Under the pieces are notes generated by a model. The model worked only from the letters and a program-made list of their open reading frames with translations, was not told the DNA's origin and did no database searches. DNA of 43,547 bases from CAWGCE01 sp964480915 (lineage in GTDB: Bacteria; Planctomycetota; Planctomycetia; Pirellulales; Pirellulaceae), in the NCBI GenBank assembly GCA_964480915.1, contig CAYZRS010000043.1, positions 1 to 43,547 on the forward strand. Direction: 5' to 3'. Position numbers and translations under genes: made by a program. Position 1 is the first letter of the stretch, and each line of letters opens with the position of its first letter. Below, piece by piece: positions 7,838 through 16,890 of the stretch.

Positions 7838-9271
7838 ATGGACTGGAAAAGGGCCCGCTGGCCGCTCGTGATGGGGCTGCTCATTGCTGCCGCTGCGATG
7901 CAGTTTGGCAAATCTCAATTGGCTTCGGAGCCACCTCAACCGGACGATTTGTCAACGATCGATGGCGAGGTCGTCAAGCTGATTCGAAAAGCGACCGCTG
8001 CGGTGAAGCAAAAACCGAACGACTTGGATCGCTGGTTGCTGCTGGGCAAAGTCTATGAAGCGAACTCGCTGCACGATGTTGCCAACGAAACGTATCGATT
8101 CGTGCTAGAGCGCAACCCGGCTCATGCGGAAGCTTGGTTTCGTGATGCGGTCTGCCACGAGCGATTAGGCGATCTGGACGCAGCCATTGCGTCGATGGAA
8201 AAATCGATCGAGCATCGGCCCGAGTTTGCAGCCGCCAGGTGGAGACAGTCGATGTGGCTTACCGATGTGGGCCAAATTGAGAAAGCGGCGACGCGTGCCG
8301 ATGAGGCGACCAAGTTGGCGGCACAGGACTCGTCCGCTTGGTTTGCGAAAGTCAAAGTTCTGCTTGCTCAACGAAAGAACGAAGAGGCGATCCAGTTGAT
8401 CGGCGAGCAAAATTTGGAAGCGACAAGGAACGGGACCTATGCGAAATTTCTGCTCGGCACGGCGTATCGCCAAATGGGCCAACTAGAAAAAGCCGAGGGA
8501 CTATTGGGGCAGGCAACAAATTTCCGCCCTGCGTGGCGTGACGATTGGACTCGCGAATTGGCCAAATTGCATACCGGCCTAACGAAGTTACAGTCGGTCG
8601 GCGGCAATCTTGTGAAGCAAGGGAAATTCACCGAAGCAATTCCGATTCTCGAGAAAGTCGTTGCGGCCGATCCTCGCGAATCGCGGGGATGGAATTTGCT
8701 CGGTCTTTGTTACATGAGACTGCAGCAATACGATCAGAGTCTCGCCACGTTCGAGCGTTCCTTGTCGGTCAATCCAGAGCACTATGGCTCGAATGTGAAT
8801 TATGCCTCGGCCGCAATGGCTGCAGCCGTCGATGGAGAATCGATAGACTTGGATGTGGCGTTTGCCCGAGCTTCGAAAGCGGTCGAGCTGCGCCCCAATT
8901 CGGCCGGTGCTCATGAGGTCGTGGCCCGTATTTTGAAATTGTTGCACCGACCCGACGAGGCGATCGTCTCTTTTGATCGAGCTTTCGAATTGGATGCCCG
9001 CGTCCCGGCGCGGGCAGTGGAAGCATCGCTACTGGAAATGCAGTTGGGCAACTGGACGGCTGCCGAAGTGCGTCTGGAAGCGCTGCTCAAATCGCTCGGC
9101 CCCTCGTCGCTGGTATTAAGCCAGCTATCGCGAGTCAAGTTAGAACTGAACAAACCGGATGAAGCGAAGCAACTTGCTCAGCAGGCGAAAACGTCTCCCA
9201 ATTGCGCGCCGGCCGAGGCGCGGTTGGCTGACAGCGTTTTACGTGCCCTAGATTCGGAGTCTTCACCTTGA
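7838..9271 (+). CDS. Membrane-anchored TPR protein
   Basis: 477 residues from ATG at 7838; an in-frame ATG 69 bases upstream would put a polar stretch before the membrane segment and is less likely. Residues 7-21 (WPLVMGLLIAAAAM) form a signal anchor. The rest is a string of tetratricopeptide repeats (for example WLLLGKVYEANSLHDVA, AEAWFRDAVCHERLGDLDAA, GWNLLGLCYMRLQQYDQS). Such repeats are protein-binding scaffolds, here probably on the periplasmic side. The stop overlaps the TTG start of the next gene (TTGA), which suggests translational coupling with the CRTAC1-like lipoprotein and a shared complex. The binding partner is not shown by the sequence. Confidence 0.85.
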   Translation: MDWKRARWPLVMGLLIAAAAMQFGKSQLASEPPQPDDLSTIDGEVVKLIRKATAAVKQKPNDLDRWLLLGKVYEANSLHDVANETYRFVLERNPAHAEAWFRDAVCHERLGDLDAAIASMEKSIEHRPEFAAARWRQSMWLTDVGQIEKAATRADEATKLAAQDSSAWFAKVKVLLAQRKNEEAIQLIGEQNLEATRNGTYAKFLLGTAYRQMGQLEKAEGLLGQATNFRPAWRDDWTRELAKLHTGLTKLQSVGGNLVKQGKFTEAIPILEKVVAADPRESRGWNLLGLCYMRLQQYDQSLATFERSLSVNPEHYGSNVNYASAAMAAAVDGESIDLDVAFARASKAVELRPNSAGAHEVVARILKLLHRPDEAIVSFDRAFELDARVPARAVEASLLEMQLGNWTAAEVRLEALLKSLGPSSLVLSQLSRVKLELNKPDEAKQLAQQAKTSPNCAPAEARLADSVLRALDSESSP

Positions 9272-10965
9272 TTTGGATTCGTTGGGCGGTGGTTTGTTTG
9301 TTCTTCGTCGGCGGCTGTTCATCACCCCATGAACCGGCGGTCGACGTTGGATCGGATTCTGAGCAGCTTTCATCCGTTATCGAACCATGGTTTTCTGAAC
9401 GGGCGGTCGCCGCTGGCTTCGACTTTCGTCACGTCTCGGGTCATGACGAGGTGCACGTCTTTCCGGAAATCATGGGGGGCGGTGTGGCGCTGTTCGATAT
9501 GGACGGTGACGGCGATTTGGATATCTATTGCGTTCAAAGTGGCAAATTGGGTGCACCAGGCCCAATGGGTGCCAATCAATTGTACGTCAATGACGGGACT
9601 GCCAACTTCACCAATGTGACGACCGATTCGGGCGCGGGCGATACCGGATATGGAATGGGAGTGGCCGCTGGCGACTGCGACAACGATGGGGATATCGATC
9701 TCTATGTCACGAACGTCGGTGCCAACGTCTTGCTGCTGAACCAAGGGAATGGCCAGTTTGTCGATGCCACGCAATCCGCCGGCGTCGGTGATGAAGGTTG
9801 GAGCACCTCCGCTGCATTCGTCGATTACGATCGCGACGGCGATTTGGATCTGTACGTTTGCAACTATATCCAGTGGTCGCTCGCCGGCGACTTGCGTTGT
9901 CGAAACGGCGCCGGTCAGCCCGACTATTGCAATCCGACTAGCTACTCCAGTCCGCAGTCGGATGTGCTCTACCGCAACGAAGGTGATGGTCGGTTCACTG
10001 ATGTTTCGGCAGAGGCCGGCATTCGTTCCGCCTTCGGGAACGGGCTGGGTGTTGTTTGTTGCGACCTCAATGGTGACTCGTTGACCGATATCTTTGTTGC
10101 CAATGACGGTGTCGACAATCAATGTTGGCTAAATCAAGGCGAAGGTCGATTCAAAGACCAAGCCATGCTGACCGGTTGCGCGGTCGACAAAAACGGCAAA
10201 GCAAAAGCCGGCATGGGCACGTGCGCTGCCGACATCGATGGTGACGATGATATGGATTTGCTGGTGGTTAATCTGCAGGCGCAATCCGATTCGTTCTTTC
10301 GAAATGAAGGGCAGTTTTTTGTGGATGACACCCCGATGATTGGTTTGGGTACCTCGACCCGATCTTTTACTCGATTCGGCGTCGGTTGGGCCGACTTTGA
10401 TAACGACGGCCAATGGGATCTGTTTCAAGCCAACGGACGGGTGACCTTGCCCGACTCGGTTCCCAAAGGTCAATCGGACCCTTATGCGGAACCGAATGTT
10501 CTACTGCTTGGCGATGGCAAAAAATTTCAACTGGCGGAGCCCGGAGCACTGCCGAAAATCGTTCGAACCAGCCGTGCGGCTGGATTTGGGGACCTCAACA
10601 ACGATGGTGCGATCGACATCGTCGTGATCAACAAAGATGACCCGGCTGAGTTGCTTTTGAATCAGAATGTCAGCGAGGGCAACTGGTTGCTGGTTCGAGC
10701 CAAGGATGCGAACGGTCGTGATGCGGTCGGGGCGACACTCCGTTTTCAGATCGGCCAGCGCACCCTTCGCCGCGATGTGAATCCACACTACAGCTACTTA
10801 TCGTCCAACGATGGGCGAGTGCACGTCGGACTTGGTCAGGCGGAGTCGGTTTCGCATATCGAAGTGCAGTGGTTGGATGGTTCCCGAGAGTCTTTTCCGT
10901 GCGAGGGCATCAATCGCATTATCACACTGAGCCGGGGGGCGGGCAGCGTGCCAAACGGTTCTTAA
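9268..10965 (+). CDS. CRTAC1-like lipoprotein: FG-GAP propeller plus ASPIC/UnbV domain
   Basis: 565 residues from TTG at 9268. The start hydrophobic segment ends in VGGC (Cys17), a lipobox, so it is probably a lipoprotein. Seven Ca-binding blades follow, each with a D-x-D-x-D/N-G-x-x-D motif (DMDGDGDLDIY, DCDNDGDIDLY, DYDRDGDLDLY, DLNGDSLTDIF, DIDGDDDMDLL, DFDNDGQWDLF, DLNNDGAIDIV). This fits a seven-bladed FG-GAP/VCBS propeller. Residues from about 485 onward (GRDAVGATLRF, YLSSNDGRVHVGLG, VQWLDGSRESF) are the ASPIC/UnbV domain. This family is abundant in planctomycetes but its function is not established. It probably works with the TPR protein upstream. Confidence 0.92.
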   Translation: MIWIRWAVVCLFFVGGCSSPHEPAVDVGSDSEQLSSVIEPWFSERAVAAGFDFRHVSGHDEVHVFPEIMGGGVALFDMDGDGDLDIYCVQSGKLGAPGPMGANQLYVNDGTANFTNVTTDSGAGDTGYGMGVAAGDCDNDGDIDLYVTNVGANVLLLNQGNGQFVDATQSAGVGDEGWSTSAAFVDYDRDGDLDLYVCNYIQWSLAGDLRCRNGAGQPDYCNPTSYSSPQSDVLYRNEGDGRFTDVSAEAGIRSAFGNGLGVVCCDLNGDSLTDIFVANDGVDNQCWLNQGEGRFKDQAMLTGCAVDKNGKAKAGMGTCAADIDGDDDMDLLVVNLQAQSDSFFRNEGQFFVDDTPMIGLGTSTRSFTRFGVGWADFDNDGQWDLFQANGRVTLPDSVPKGQSDPYAEPNVLLLGDGKKFQLAEPGALPKIVRTSRAAGFGDLNNDGAIDIVVINKDDPAELLLNQNVSEGNWLLVRAKDANGRDAVGATLRFQIGQRTLRRDVNPHYSYLSSNDGRVHVGLGQAESVSHIEVQWLDGSRESFPCEGINRIITLSRGAGSVPNGS

Positions 10966-11070
10966 GGCTTGATTGTCCCAGCCGACGAAGCGTTCGGCGT
11001 CAGCCAAAGCGGCGACCAATGTAAGAGGGCGGCCATCCCCAGCTAGGTCATCCGCAGGAAGAGTTGTCGA

Positions 11071-11538
11071 CTAAAGTTGACGCTCGAAAAAGCGAATACC
11101 GGCCGTTGGATTGGAGTTATAGCGTTCCGTCGGCGCGAATCCAGATTTCTCGTAGAGCCTAGCTGCGGCATCCATGCTCGGATGGGTGTCCAGTCGCATG
11201 TGTTGATAGCCCGTTTGGCGGGCGTTGTCGATCAGTGCGTTCAGTAACAACTGCCCTGCCCCTTGCCGCTGACACGAAGGTCGCACGAACATGCGTTTCA
11301 TCTCGCAGACTTGCTCTGACAATTTCTGGTAGGCCACGCATCCGATGGCCGATCCGGTGTTGTCGTCGCACGCCAACAGAAGACATCCGTCTGGCGGTGC
11401 ATAACGGCCCGGCAACTGATCCAATTCTTCGCGATAGTTGCCCAGCGCTTCATCGAAATTTCGCAACTCGCCGTATTCCAATAGTAGATCGTGGACTTGG
11501 ATCAAGTCTTCCGGCGTGTTTGCTTTTCGAACCAACAT
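11071..11538 (-). CDS. GNAT-family N-acetyltransferase
   Basis: 155 residues from ATG at 11538. This start avoids overlap with the gene ending at 11585; an in-frame GTG at 11559 is an alternative. The GNAT fold is seen in the order: ATGxVAY-like strand (GSAIGCVAYQKL), the acetyl-CoA loop V-R-P-S-C-Q-R-Q-G-A-G-Q (motif A, R/Q-x-x-G-x-G/A), and the C-terminal helix and strand AARLYEKSGFAPTERY. The enzyme transfers an acetyl group from acetyl-CoA to an amine; the substrate is not evident. It follows the CRTAC1-like gene by 46 bases on the same strand and may be co-transcribed by position only. Confidence 0.88.
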   Translation of the reverse strand: MLVRKANTPEDLIQVHDLLLEYGELRNFDEALGNYREELDQLPGRYAPPDGCLLLACDDNTGSAIGCVAYQKLSEQVCEMKRMFVRPSCQRQGAGQLLLNALIDNARQTGYQHMRLDTHPSMDAAARLYEKSGFAPTERYNSNPTAGIRFFERQL

Positions 11539-11584
11539 GTTGGTGGCGACCAGATTCACAAACGGTGGGAAACAAACGACCAGT

Positions 11585-13438
11585 TCAGTCGTCTGTCTGC
11601 GTGATGGTAAGTAATTGATCGACCGGGACAGCATCGAGCGTTTGCGTTTGCCCGCCCGGCCAAGTGACTTTGAGGTTCACCGGTGATGGGTTCGTTCCGA
11701 GGCCGAAGGTTGCGGTCGATTCGACTTGTGAGAGGTAGCTGCGCGTTGTGGAAATGTAACGATGCATCACCAGATCATCCGTCGTCAATTCGATCGTAGC
11801 GCCTGCCGCATCGCGATTCGAATTGGTGCCGACCAGTTTGACCCGTAGCCAATGATGCTCGCCGCCTTGATTGGCGTCGTTCCTTAGCAGTACGGCCGGT
11901 CGGCCAACCTGAGTCAGCACAATATCCAAGTCACCATCCTGATCGATATCGGCGTAGGCGGCGCCGCGGCCTGCGATTTTTTGTTTTAGATCGCCCACGT
12001 TTTCCGCAGGGACAATCGCGTAACAGCTCTTGGCATCGGTGCCTTGGTTCCAGAAAAGTTGAGCCGACTGCAGGTAGTGTTGGCTCGGTTGCACCTCGTT
12101 GATTTCCTCTTCCAAATGGCCATTGGTCTGCAGCATCTCGACTCGACCGTCCAGGTCAACATCGAGGAACAGTAATCCAAAAGTCAGGCTCGATCGACTG
12201 GGCGCACCGATGCCCTCCATCAAAGATTGGTCTGCGAACGTGAGGGCTCCATCTTGGCAAACATAGAGTGACGTCATCTCGTTGGCGAAGTTACCGACCC
12301 CAATCGCCAGTGTGCGGTCGTTCAAGGGAAAGGCGGCATCGATTCCCATCGCACCGGTCGCTTGGCCATTCCGATCGAAAGCGACGCCCGACAGCGAACC
12401 GACGTCTTCGAAGGTGCCGTCTTGGTTATTGTGGAAGAGCTGATTTTGGACCGTGTCGTTGGCAACGACAATGTCGTCCCAGCCGTCGTGGTCGACATCG
12501 ACCAAGACGAGCGCCAAGGATTTGGCGACGGGCGTGCCAGTGTCTGGGTTAAGAACTTGCAGCCCGGCCTGCTCCGCGACGTCAGTGAACGTGCCGTCGC
12601 CCTCATTCCGGTAGAGATAGGGGAAGACACCTTTGTAATTGGTCGGAGGTCCGTACGCACGGTCGGTTCCATTGAGCGAAAAATTCAATTCGAAATCGAT
12701 CAGCCGCGACCACTCTACGTAGTTGCAGACCATCAGGTCGAGATCACCGTCATGGTCATAGTCAAAAAATCCAGCCGAGCTGCTCCAGGCGATCTGGCCC
12801 TCGACACCAGCCGACCCACTAACATCGACGAACGTACCGTCGCCCTCATTGTGAAATAAGCGATTGCGACCAAGGCAGCTGACGAAAACGTCTTTGTGCC
12901 CGTCGTTGTCATAGTCGCCGATGGCACAGCCGAGTCCATAATCGCTCAGGCCAAGTCCGCTTGCCTGCGTGACGTTTTCGAACTGGCCGCCGCCCAAGTT
13001 CTTATAGAGCTGCGTCGTAGGTGTCGTCGCTTCGTCTTTGACGCGGGTATCCTCGGGCCAAAAGCTGCTGTTGACCAGTAGCAGGTCGGGCAGATCGTCG
13101 TTGTTGTAATCGAAGAAAGCGACGCCGCCGCCCATGGTTTCCGGCAGTAGTTTGTCACCGTAGGCGCCGTTCTCATGCACAAACGTAATTCCCGCGGCAC
13201 TTGTAATATCGGTGAAAGTCAGCTGGGGAATGGCCGCCTCGTCGACGTCGAGCGATTCGATTTGCGTCGTGTCTTTCACGATCGTTTCTTCGACGACCGT
13301 TTTCGGGCGAGTGCTGAACCAAACGCCGGCTGCTACCAGCGCGGCTATGAGGCCGATCGCGATCGCCGACCAGCGGAATGCCGTGCCGATGATTTGGTCG
13401 TCTTGTTGGTCATCTGTAGGGAGCGAGTCGTGTGTCAT
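11585..13438 (-). CDS. CRTAC1-like membrane-anchored protein: FG-GAP propeller plus ASPIC/UnbV
   Basis: 617 residues. A single N-terminal anchor (AIAIGLIAALVAAGVWF, residues 26-42) places the rest outside the cytoplasm. Ca-binding blades are DYNNDDLPDLL, DYDNDGHKDVF, DYDHDGDLDLM, DVDHDGWDDIV, DVDLDGRVEML and DIDQDGDLDIV. The last about 90 residues (RDAAGATIEL, YLSQVESTATFGLG, VTWPGGQTQTL) are the ASPIC/UnbV domain. It is a distant paralog of the lipoprotein at 9268 but is membrane-anchored rather than lipidated. It lies 497 bases downstream of the multihaem cytochrome/TPR gene, so both CRTAC1 genes here stand beside a TPR protein. No clear Shine-Dalgarno precedes the ATG. The function of the family is not established. 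Confidence 0.92.
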   Translation of the reverse strand: MTHDSLPTDDQQDDQIIGTAFRWSAIAIGLIAALVAAGVWFSTRPKTVVEETIVKDTTQIESLDVDEAAIPQLTFTDITSAAGITFVHENGAYGDKLLPETMGGGVAFFDYNNDDLPDLLLVNSSFWPEDTRVKDEATTPTTQLYKNLGGGQFENVTQASGLGLSDYGLGCAIGDYDNDGHKDVFVSCLGRNRLFHNEGDGTFVDVSGSAGVEGQIAWSSSAGFFDYDHDGDLDLMVCNYVEWSRLIDFELNFSLNGTDRAYGPPTNYKGVFPYLYRNEGDGTFTDVAEQAGLQVLNPDTGTPVAKSLALVLVDVDHDGWDDIVVANDTVQNQLFHNNQDGTFEDVGSLSGVAFDRNGQATGAMGIDAAFPLNDRTLAIGVGNFANEMTSLYVCQDGALTFADQSLMEGIGAPSRSSLTFGLLFLDVDLDGRVEMLQTNGHLEEEINEVQPSQHYLQSAQLFWNQGTDAKSCYAIVPAENVGDLKQKIAGRGAAYADIDQDGDLDIVLTQVGRPAVLLRNDANQGGEHHWLRVKLVGTNSNRDAAGATIELTTDDLVMHRYISTTRSYLSQVESTATFGLGTNPSPVNLKVTWPGGQTQTLDAVPVDQLLTITQTDD

Positions 13439-13935
13439 GGGGTAACGCTAGAACGGGCAGGTTGTCAGTGACTTTGCAAACTACCATTCTATTCGACGAT
13501 TGGCGAAAGAAAGAACCGGACTCAAAAGCTGGCCGACCTTTCTGTCCACAGATTTTGCAGATGACCGCAGATTAAGAAAAAAGTAGCTAAAGGCTGCGTT
13601 CTTCTAAGGGCTGCGCTCTTTCGAGTGAAGGGTAGGCTGATCAAAACCGCTAGGCCGTACGGGGCCGGGTCCAGTCGTTGAGCCCTGCCGAAAGTCGGTG
13701 ACACCGGGATCGGTGGTCGCGGACCAAACTGTCGCTGCCAAGAAACCGACGTTGGGGCTTTGAACGGCAGACAGTCTTCCCTGCGCCGCTTATGCAAAAG
13801 CAGCTTGAACTTCGACATGTGTTACGGCTCAGACAGCGTGATCGATGTGGGCGATTGTTTTCGCGCTAGTTTCGCGGAGCGCAAGGCGACAGTACGCAGG
13901 ACGAATGAAGGTCACCCCAAATCACTTGGACCGTC
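13439..13935. other. Gene-free stretch of about 500 bases
   Basis: No coding sequence is convincing here. Visible features are three CAGAT units within about 26 bases near 13549-13575 and an imperfect direct repeat GGCTGCG-T/C-TCTT (about 13592 and 13609). No hairpin with a T tract was found. The stretch should carry the promoter of the CRTAC1-like gene and the 3' end of the cytochrome transcript. Confidence 0.4.
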
Positions 13936-16812
13936 CTACTTGGAATCAAACGCTCCTGCGCGCCCCAGGTCGTGGATGACGACTCGTTCGGCCGCATGAT
14001 TGGCGGCCGGGTATTGTTTGCGAGCGTGCGCGATCGCAGCGTCTCGTGCGTTGTCGTTCAGTTTGTACTTCTGATGTTGCTCATCGTGATGTTTGGCTTT
14101 GTCACTTTCGCCCAATTCTTCATAAACTCGGCGGATGCCGTAGTGCGCGTCGGCGTTTTCGGGATCGAGCCGCAAGGTGCGTAAATAGTATTCCTCGGCT
14201 TGCATCATTTTGGACAATCGAGTCGCTTTGCGCTTTTCGCCCCGTTCGCGGAGCCCCAACAGGTACATGGTGTCGGCCAGTTCGTTGAGCAGGCGATAGT
14301 CGTTGGCAAAGTTGAAGTTGCGTCCGGTCGCTTGAGCAAAACCGCCTTCGACGATTTGCTCGAAATTTGTGGCTGCCGCTTCGATTTCGCCCAGTTGTTT
14401 ATTGACCAAACCTGAGAACCACAGGATGGACCATTCGGCTGCACCTCCACCCACTTCGCGAGCTCGCTTGAGCGCCGCGGGTGCCTCGGTCGTGACGCGA
14501 CCTTCGGCCAAGTAGACCCGAGCCAAATTCAACGGGCCGTCCGCTTTGCCGAAGCGTTCGACTTCTTGGAACGCGCGCTCAGCTTGGCGCAACTGTCCAC
14601 TACGCAACAGTCCAATCCCGTAATCGTTCCAACGTTGCCAGGCGGGAATGCTGCTCTCATAAGCCTGTGGCGATGAGCTCTCTTCCGCTGACGATTCGTC
14701 AGAAGCGACCGGAAACGTGATCGCCTGCTTGCACATCGTGACGATCGGCAGGTCGTTAAAGAACGGTTCACCCGGTTCGTGAGTCCCATACAGTCCGTCA
14801 TTGACGATCAGTTGCAAGTACTCGCTATCGAATTTCCGGTACTGCAGCGCTGCTTCAAAAGTGATCGAATCGCCTGCGTCTGCCGGCACGGTCAGTTTGT
14901 AGTGGACGACGTCGGTCGCGCCGGGTGGGATTTGGTGATTGTAGAGGGCGACGAATATGTCTTCTGCGTTGCGGCGGTTGATCCGATCGCCGTTACGGTC
15001 GATCACAAACGCGTTCACAAAGTGAGACCACGGGTCGACTCCGTTGTCGGTCTCGCGTCGTCCACCGCTGCGACCGATCAATTGCTGGCCGTTGGCCGCT
15101 TTCACATCGAGCCAAACCTCATTCGAATCGGCAGTGCCTTGCGTGAAGTGATGGCCCAGTTTCAACGTGCGGATCACGACCTCGACGAGATAGGTCTTGC
15201 CTCGTTCCAGTGTCGGGAGCGTGGGCCCGACCGTCTGGAGTTCACCATCGATACGACCTTCTTCCCGGATTCCAAAAATATCGACACGCATGCAGTCTTT
15301 GAGGAATTGGGTGTGCGCTTCGATCGATCGATCTGGATCGGGCATCGTGTCGCGCAGCATGTGAGGAACGGCCGTGTTGGCGCCGGGAAACATGTGATCG
15401 AACGTTGTGAGTTTCGTATTCGTATGGCCGCTTTTGTCCTTGCGGAAGGCGGCAGCGAAGTTCGGTGTGTCCGAATTGTGCTCGACGGGCAACTGAGGCA
15501 TGTGGCAGTCGTTGCAATTCTCTTCCGCAACGGGCGGGTAGTAGAAACTGGATACCGAGTGACCCGAAACGCCGCTCAGCCAGAAAGAGTCGTAATGATT
15601 CTGTCCTCGTAGCCAGCGGTAGTGATTCAGTTCTTCAGGAAGGTGAACCTTGTGACAGGTGCCGCAAAACTCGGTCGTCTTGTGCAGCGGCTTGAGAAAT
15701 GTCTGTTTGTGAAAGCGAGGTTTCGCTTTGACCAGTTGTCGATTGACCCAGCGGAGCGCTTCATTGTCGCTGAAGGCGAAGGGGTAGTGAATCGGTTCGT
15801 CGATGGTGTAGTCGGAATTCCCTTTCGGACTGTTGATGTTGGAAATCGCATGGCATACGGTGCAAGTGATCCCGGCTTGAGCCTGTGGGTCGGCCGCCAA
15901 ATCGTAATCCGGATCATCAAACTTGGGGTCGTCGAAAGCGCCGGTGAAAAAAGGGACCGGATCGTGGCAGCCGGCACAGAAGCGGGCTCCTTGCACGTTC
16001 CCATCCCGTTCCATCATCTGTTGGCGCGTGTTCTTAATGCTCAGTAAATAGGCCGGATTGCTGAACGAACTGAAGCGATGCGCGCTCGATGCCCAGCTCT
16101 GATGCGCTTCGGTGTGGCATTCGAGGCAGTACTTGTCGTTGTGGAGGACTTTGTTGGAAATGAAGTTGCCGGTGGAAGTTCTTGCCAGCGATGGAAAAAA
16201 GTACTGCACGCCTTTCTCTGGCCCGACCGTATTCCAAGCGCGGGGATCTTGGTTTTGCAAAACGACCAAAATCAGCGCGGCGACACCTGTGGCCACTGCC
16301 CAGGCAAGACCGACTCGCCAGCGAATGCGGCGTCCTGCCAATCGGTGCAGAATATAGAGCCAAATGACAAACAGTGGTGACAGGACATGAGCCCAAAATG
16401 CGATTCCGCGGACCGTCGGATCGTTGACTTCGATCAGACCTTCGATGCGAGTCAGCACGATGCCCGAGACAAGCAAGATCAAAACGGCAGCGAACAGCGC
16501 AAAACCGGCGCGCACAGCGCGGCGGTTGGCTCGTTGGTAAGTATTCCGTATATGAATCCCGGCGAAGACGAGCGCCGGTACCACCAGCAGCACTCCCACA
16601 ATCAAGTGGCCTAGAAACATGCCTAGGTAGAAAAAGTTCTGATACGTCTGGCCTGTTTGATATTCGAGCGCGCGGATGGCGACCAGATAGACCGCGTTGA
16701 TTCCCAACAGCGCGAACAGCCCAAAAATAACGTACAGCAGGATCTTCAGACGCGGCCCGACAGGGTGTCGTGCTCTCTTCTTTGCAGGGGCTGGCATCGG
16801 TGCGTCGGTCAT
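13936..16812 (-). CDS. Membrane five-haem cytochrome c fused to C-terminal TPR domain
   Basis: 958 residues. The first 190 hold five hydrophobic helices (about 22-46, 60-88, 98-122, 134-158, 166-188). Histidines in helices 2 and 4 (FLGHLIVG, WAHVLSPL) could ligate b-haem, but this is inference. Five CxxCH haem c sites follow: CLECH 229, CAGCH 279, CTVCH 317, CGTCH 383 and CNDCH 433. The middle region (about 450-680) is beta-rich. Residues from about 705 form TPR repeats (WNDYGIGLLRSGQLRQAERAF and further). The arrangement suggests membrane electron transfer to or from a periplasmic partner docked by the TPR part. The substrate is unknown. It resembles cytochrome c554-type haem packing only loosely. 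Confidence 0.88.
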   Translation of the reverse strand: MTDAPMPAPAKKRARHPVGPRLKILLYVIFGLFALLGINAVYLVAIRALEYQTGQTYQNFFYLGMFLGHLIVGVLLVVPALVFAGIHIRNTYQRANRRAVRAGFALFAAVLILLVSGIVLTRIEGLIEVNDPTVRGIAFWAHVLSPLFVIWLYILHRLAGRRIRWRVGLAWAVATGVAALILVVLQNQDPRAWNTVGPEKGVQYFFPSLARTSTGNFISNKVLHNDKYCLECHTEAHQSWASSAHRFSSFSNPAYLLSIKNTRQQMMERDGNVQGARFCAGCHDPVPFFTGAFDDPKFDDPDYDLAADPQAQAGITCTVCHAISNINSPKGNSDYTIDEPIHYPFAFSDNEALRWVNRQLVKAKPRFHKQTFLKPLHKTTEFCGTCHKVHLPEELNHYRWLRGQNHYDSFWLSGVSGHSVSSFYYPPVAEENCNDCHMPQLPVEHNSDTPNFAAAFRKDKSGHTNTKLTTFDHMFPGANTAVPHMLRDTMPDPDRSIEAHTQFLKDCMRVDIFGIREEGRIDGELQTVGPTLPTLERGKTYLVEVVIRTLKLGHHFTQGTADSNEVWLDVKAANGQQLIGRSGGRRETDNGVDPWSHFVNAFVIDRNGDRINRRNAEDIFVALYNHQIPPGATDVVHYKLTVPADAGDSITFEAALQYRKFDSEYLQLIVNDGLYGTHEPGEPFFNDLPIVTMCKQAITFPVASDESSAEESSSPQAYESSIPAWQRWNDYGIGLLRSGQLRQAERAFQEVERFGKADGPLNLARVYLAEGRVTTEAPAALKRAREVGGGAAEWSILWFSGLVNKQLGEIEAAATNFEQIVEGGFAQATGRNFNFANDYRLLNELADTMYLLGLRERGEKRKATRLSKMMQAEEYYLRTLRLDPENADAHYGIRRVYEELGESDKAKHHDEQHQKYKLNDNARDAAIAHARKQYPAANHAAERVVIHDLGRAGAFDSK

Positions 16813-16890
16813 GGCTTTGTGCTCGGTTTCAATCTGGCCATGATGAATGGATGGTTTTGTCTTGGGAACCTCAAATGAAAAAATTGCTGC

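Noticed and set aside
13522..13818. 98-codon open frame in the gene-free stretch
   Set aside because: Composition is irregular, there is no ribosome binding site and no recognisable motif.
14779..15612. 277-codon open frame on the plus strand
   Set aside because: It is antisense to the multihaem cytochrome gene with no family signature.
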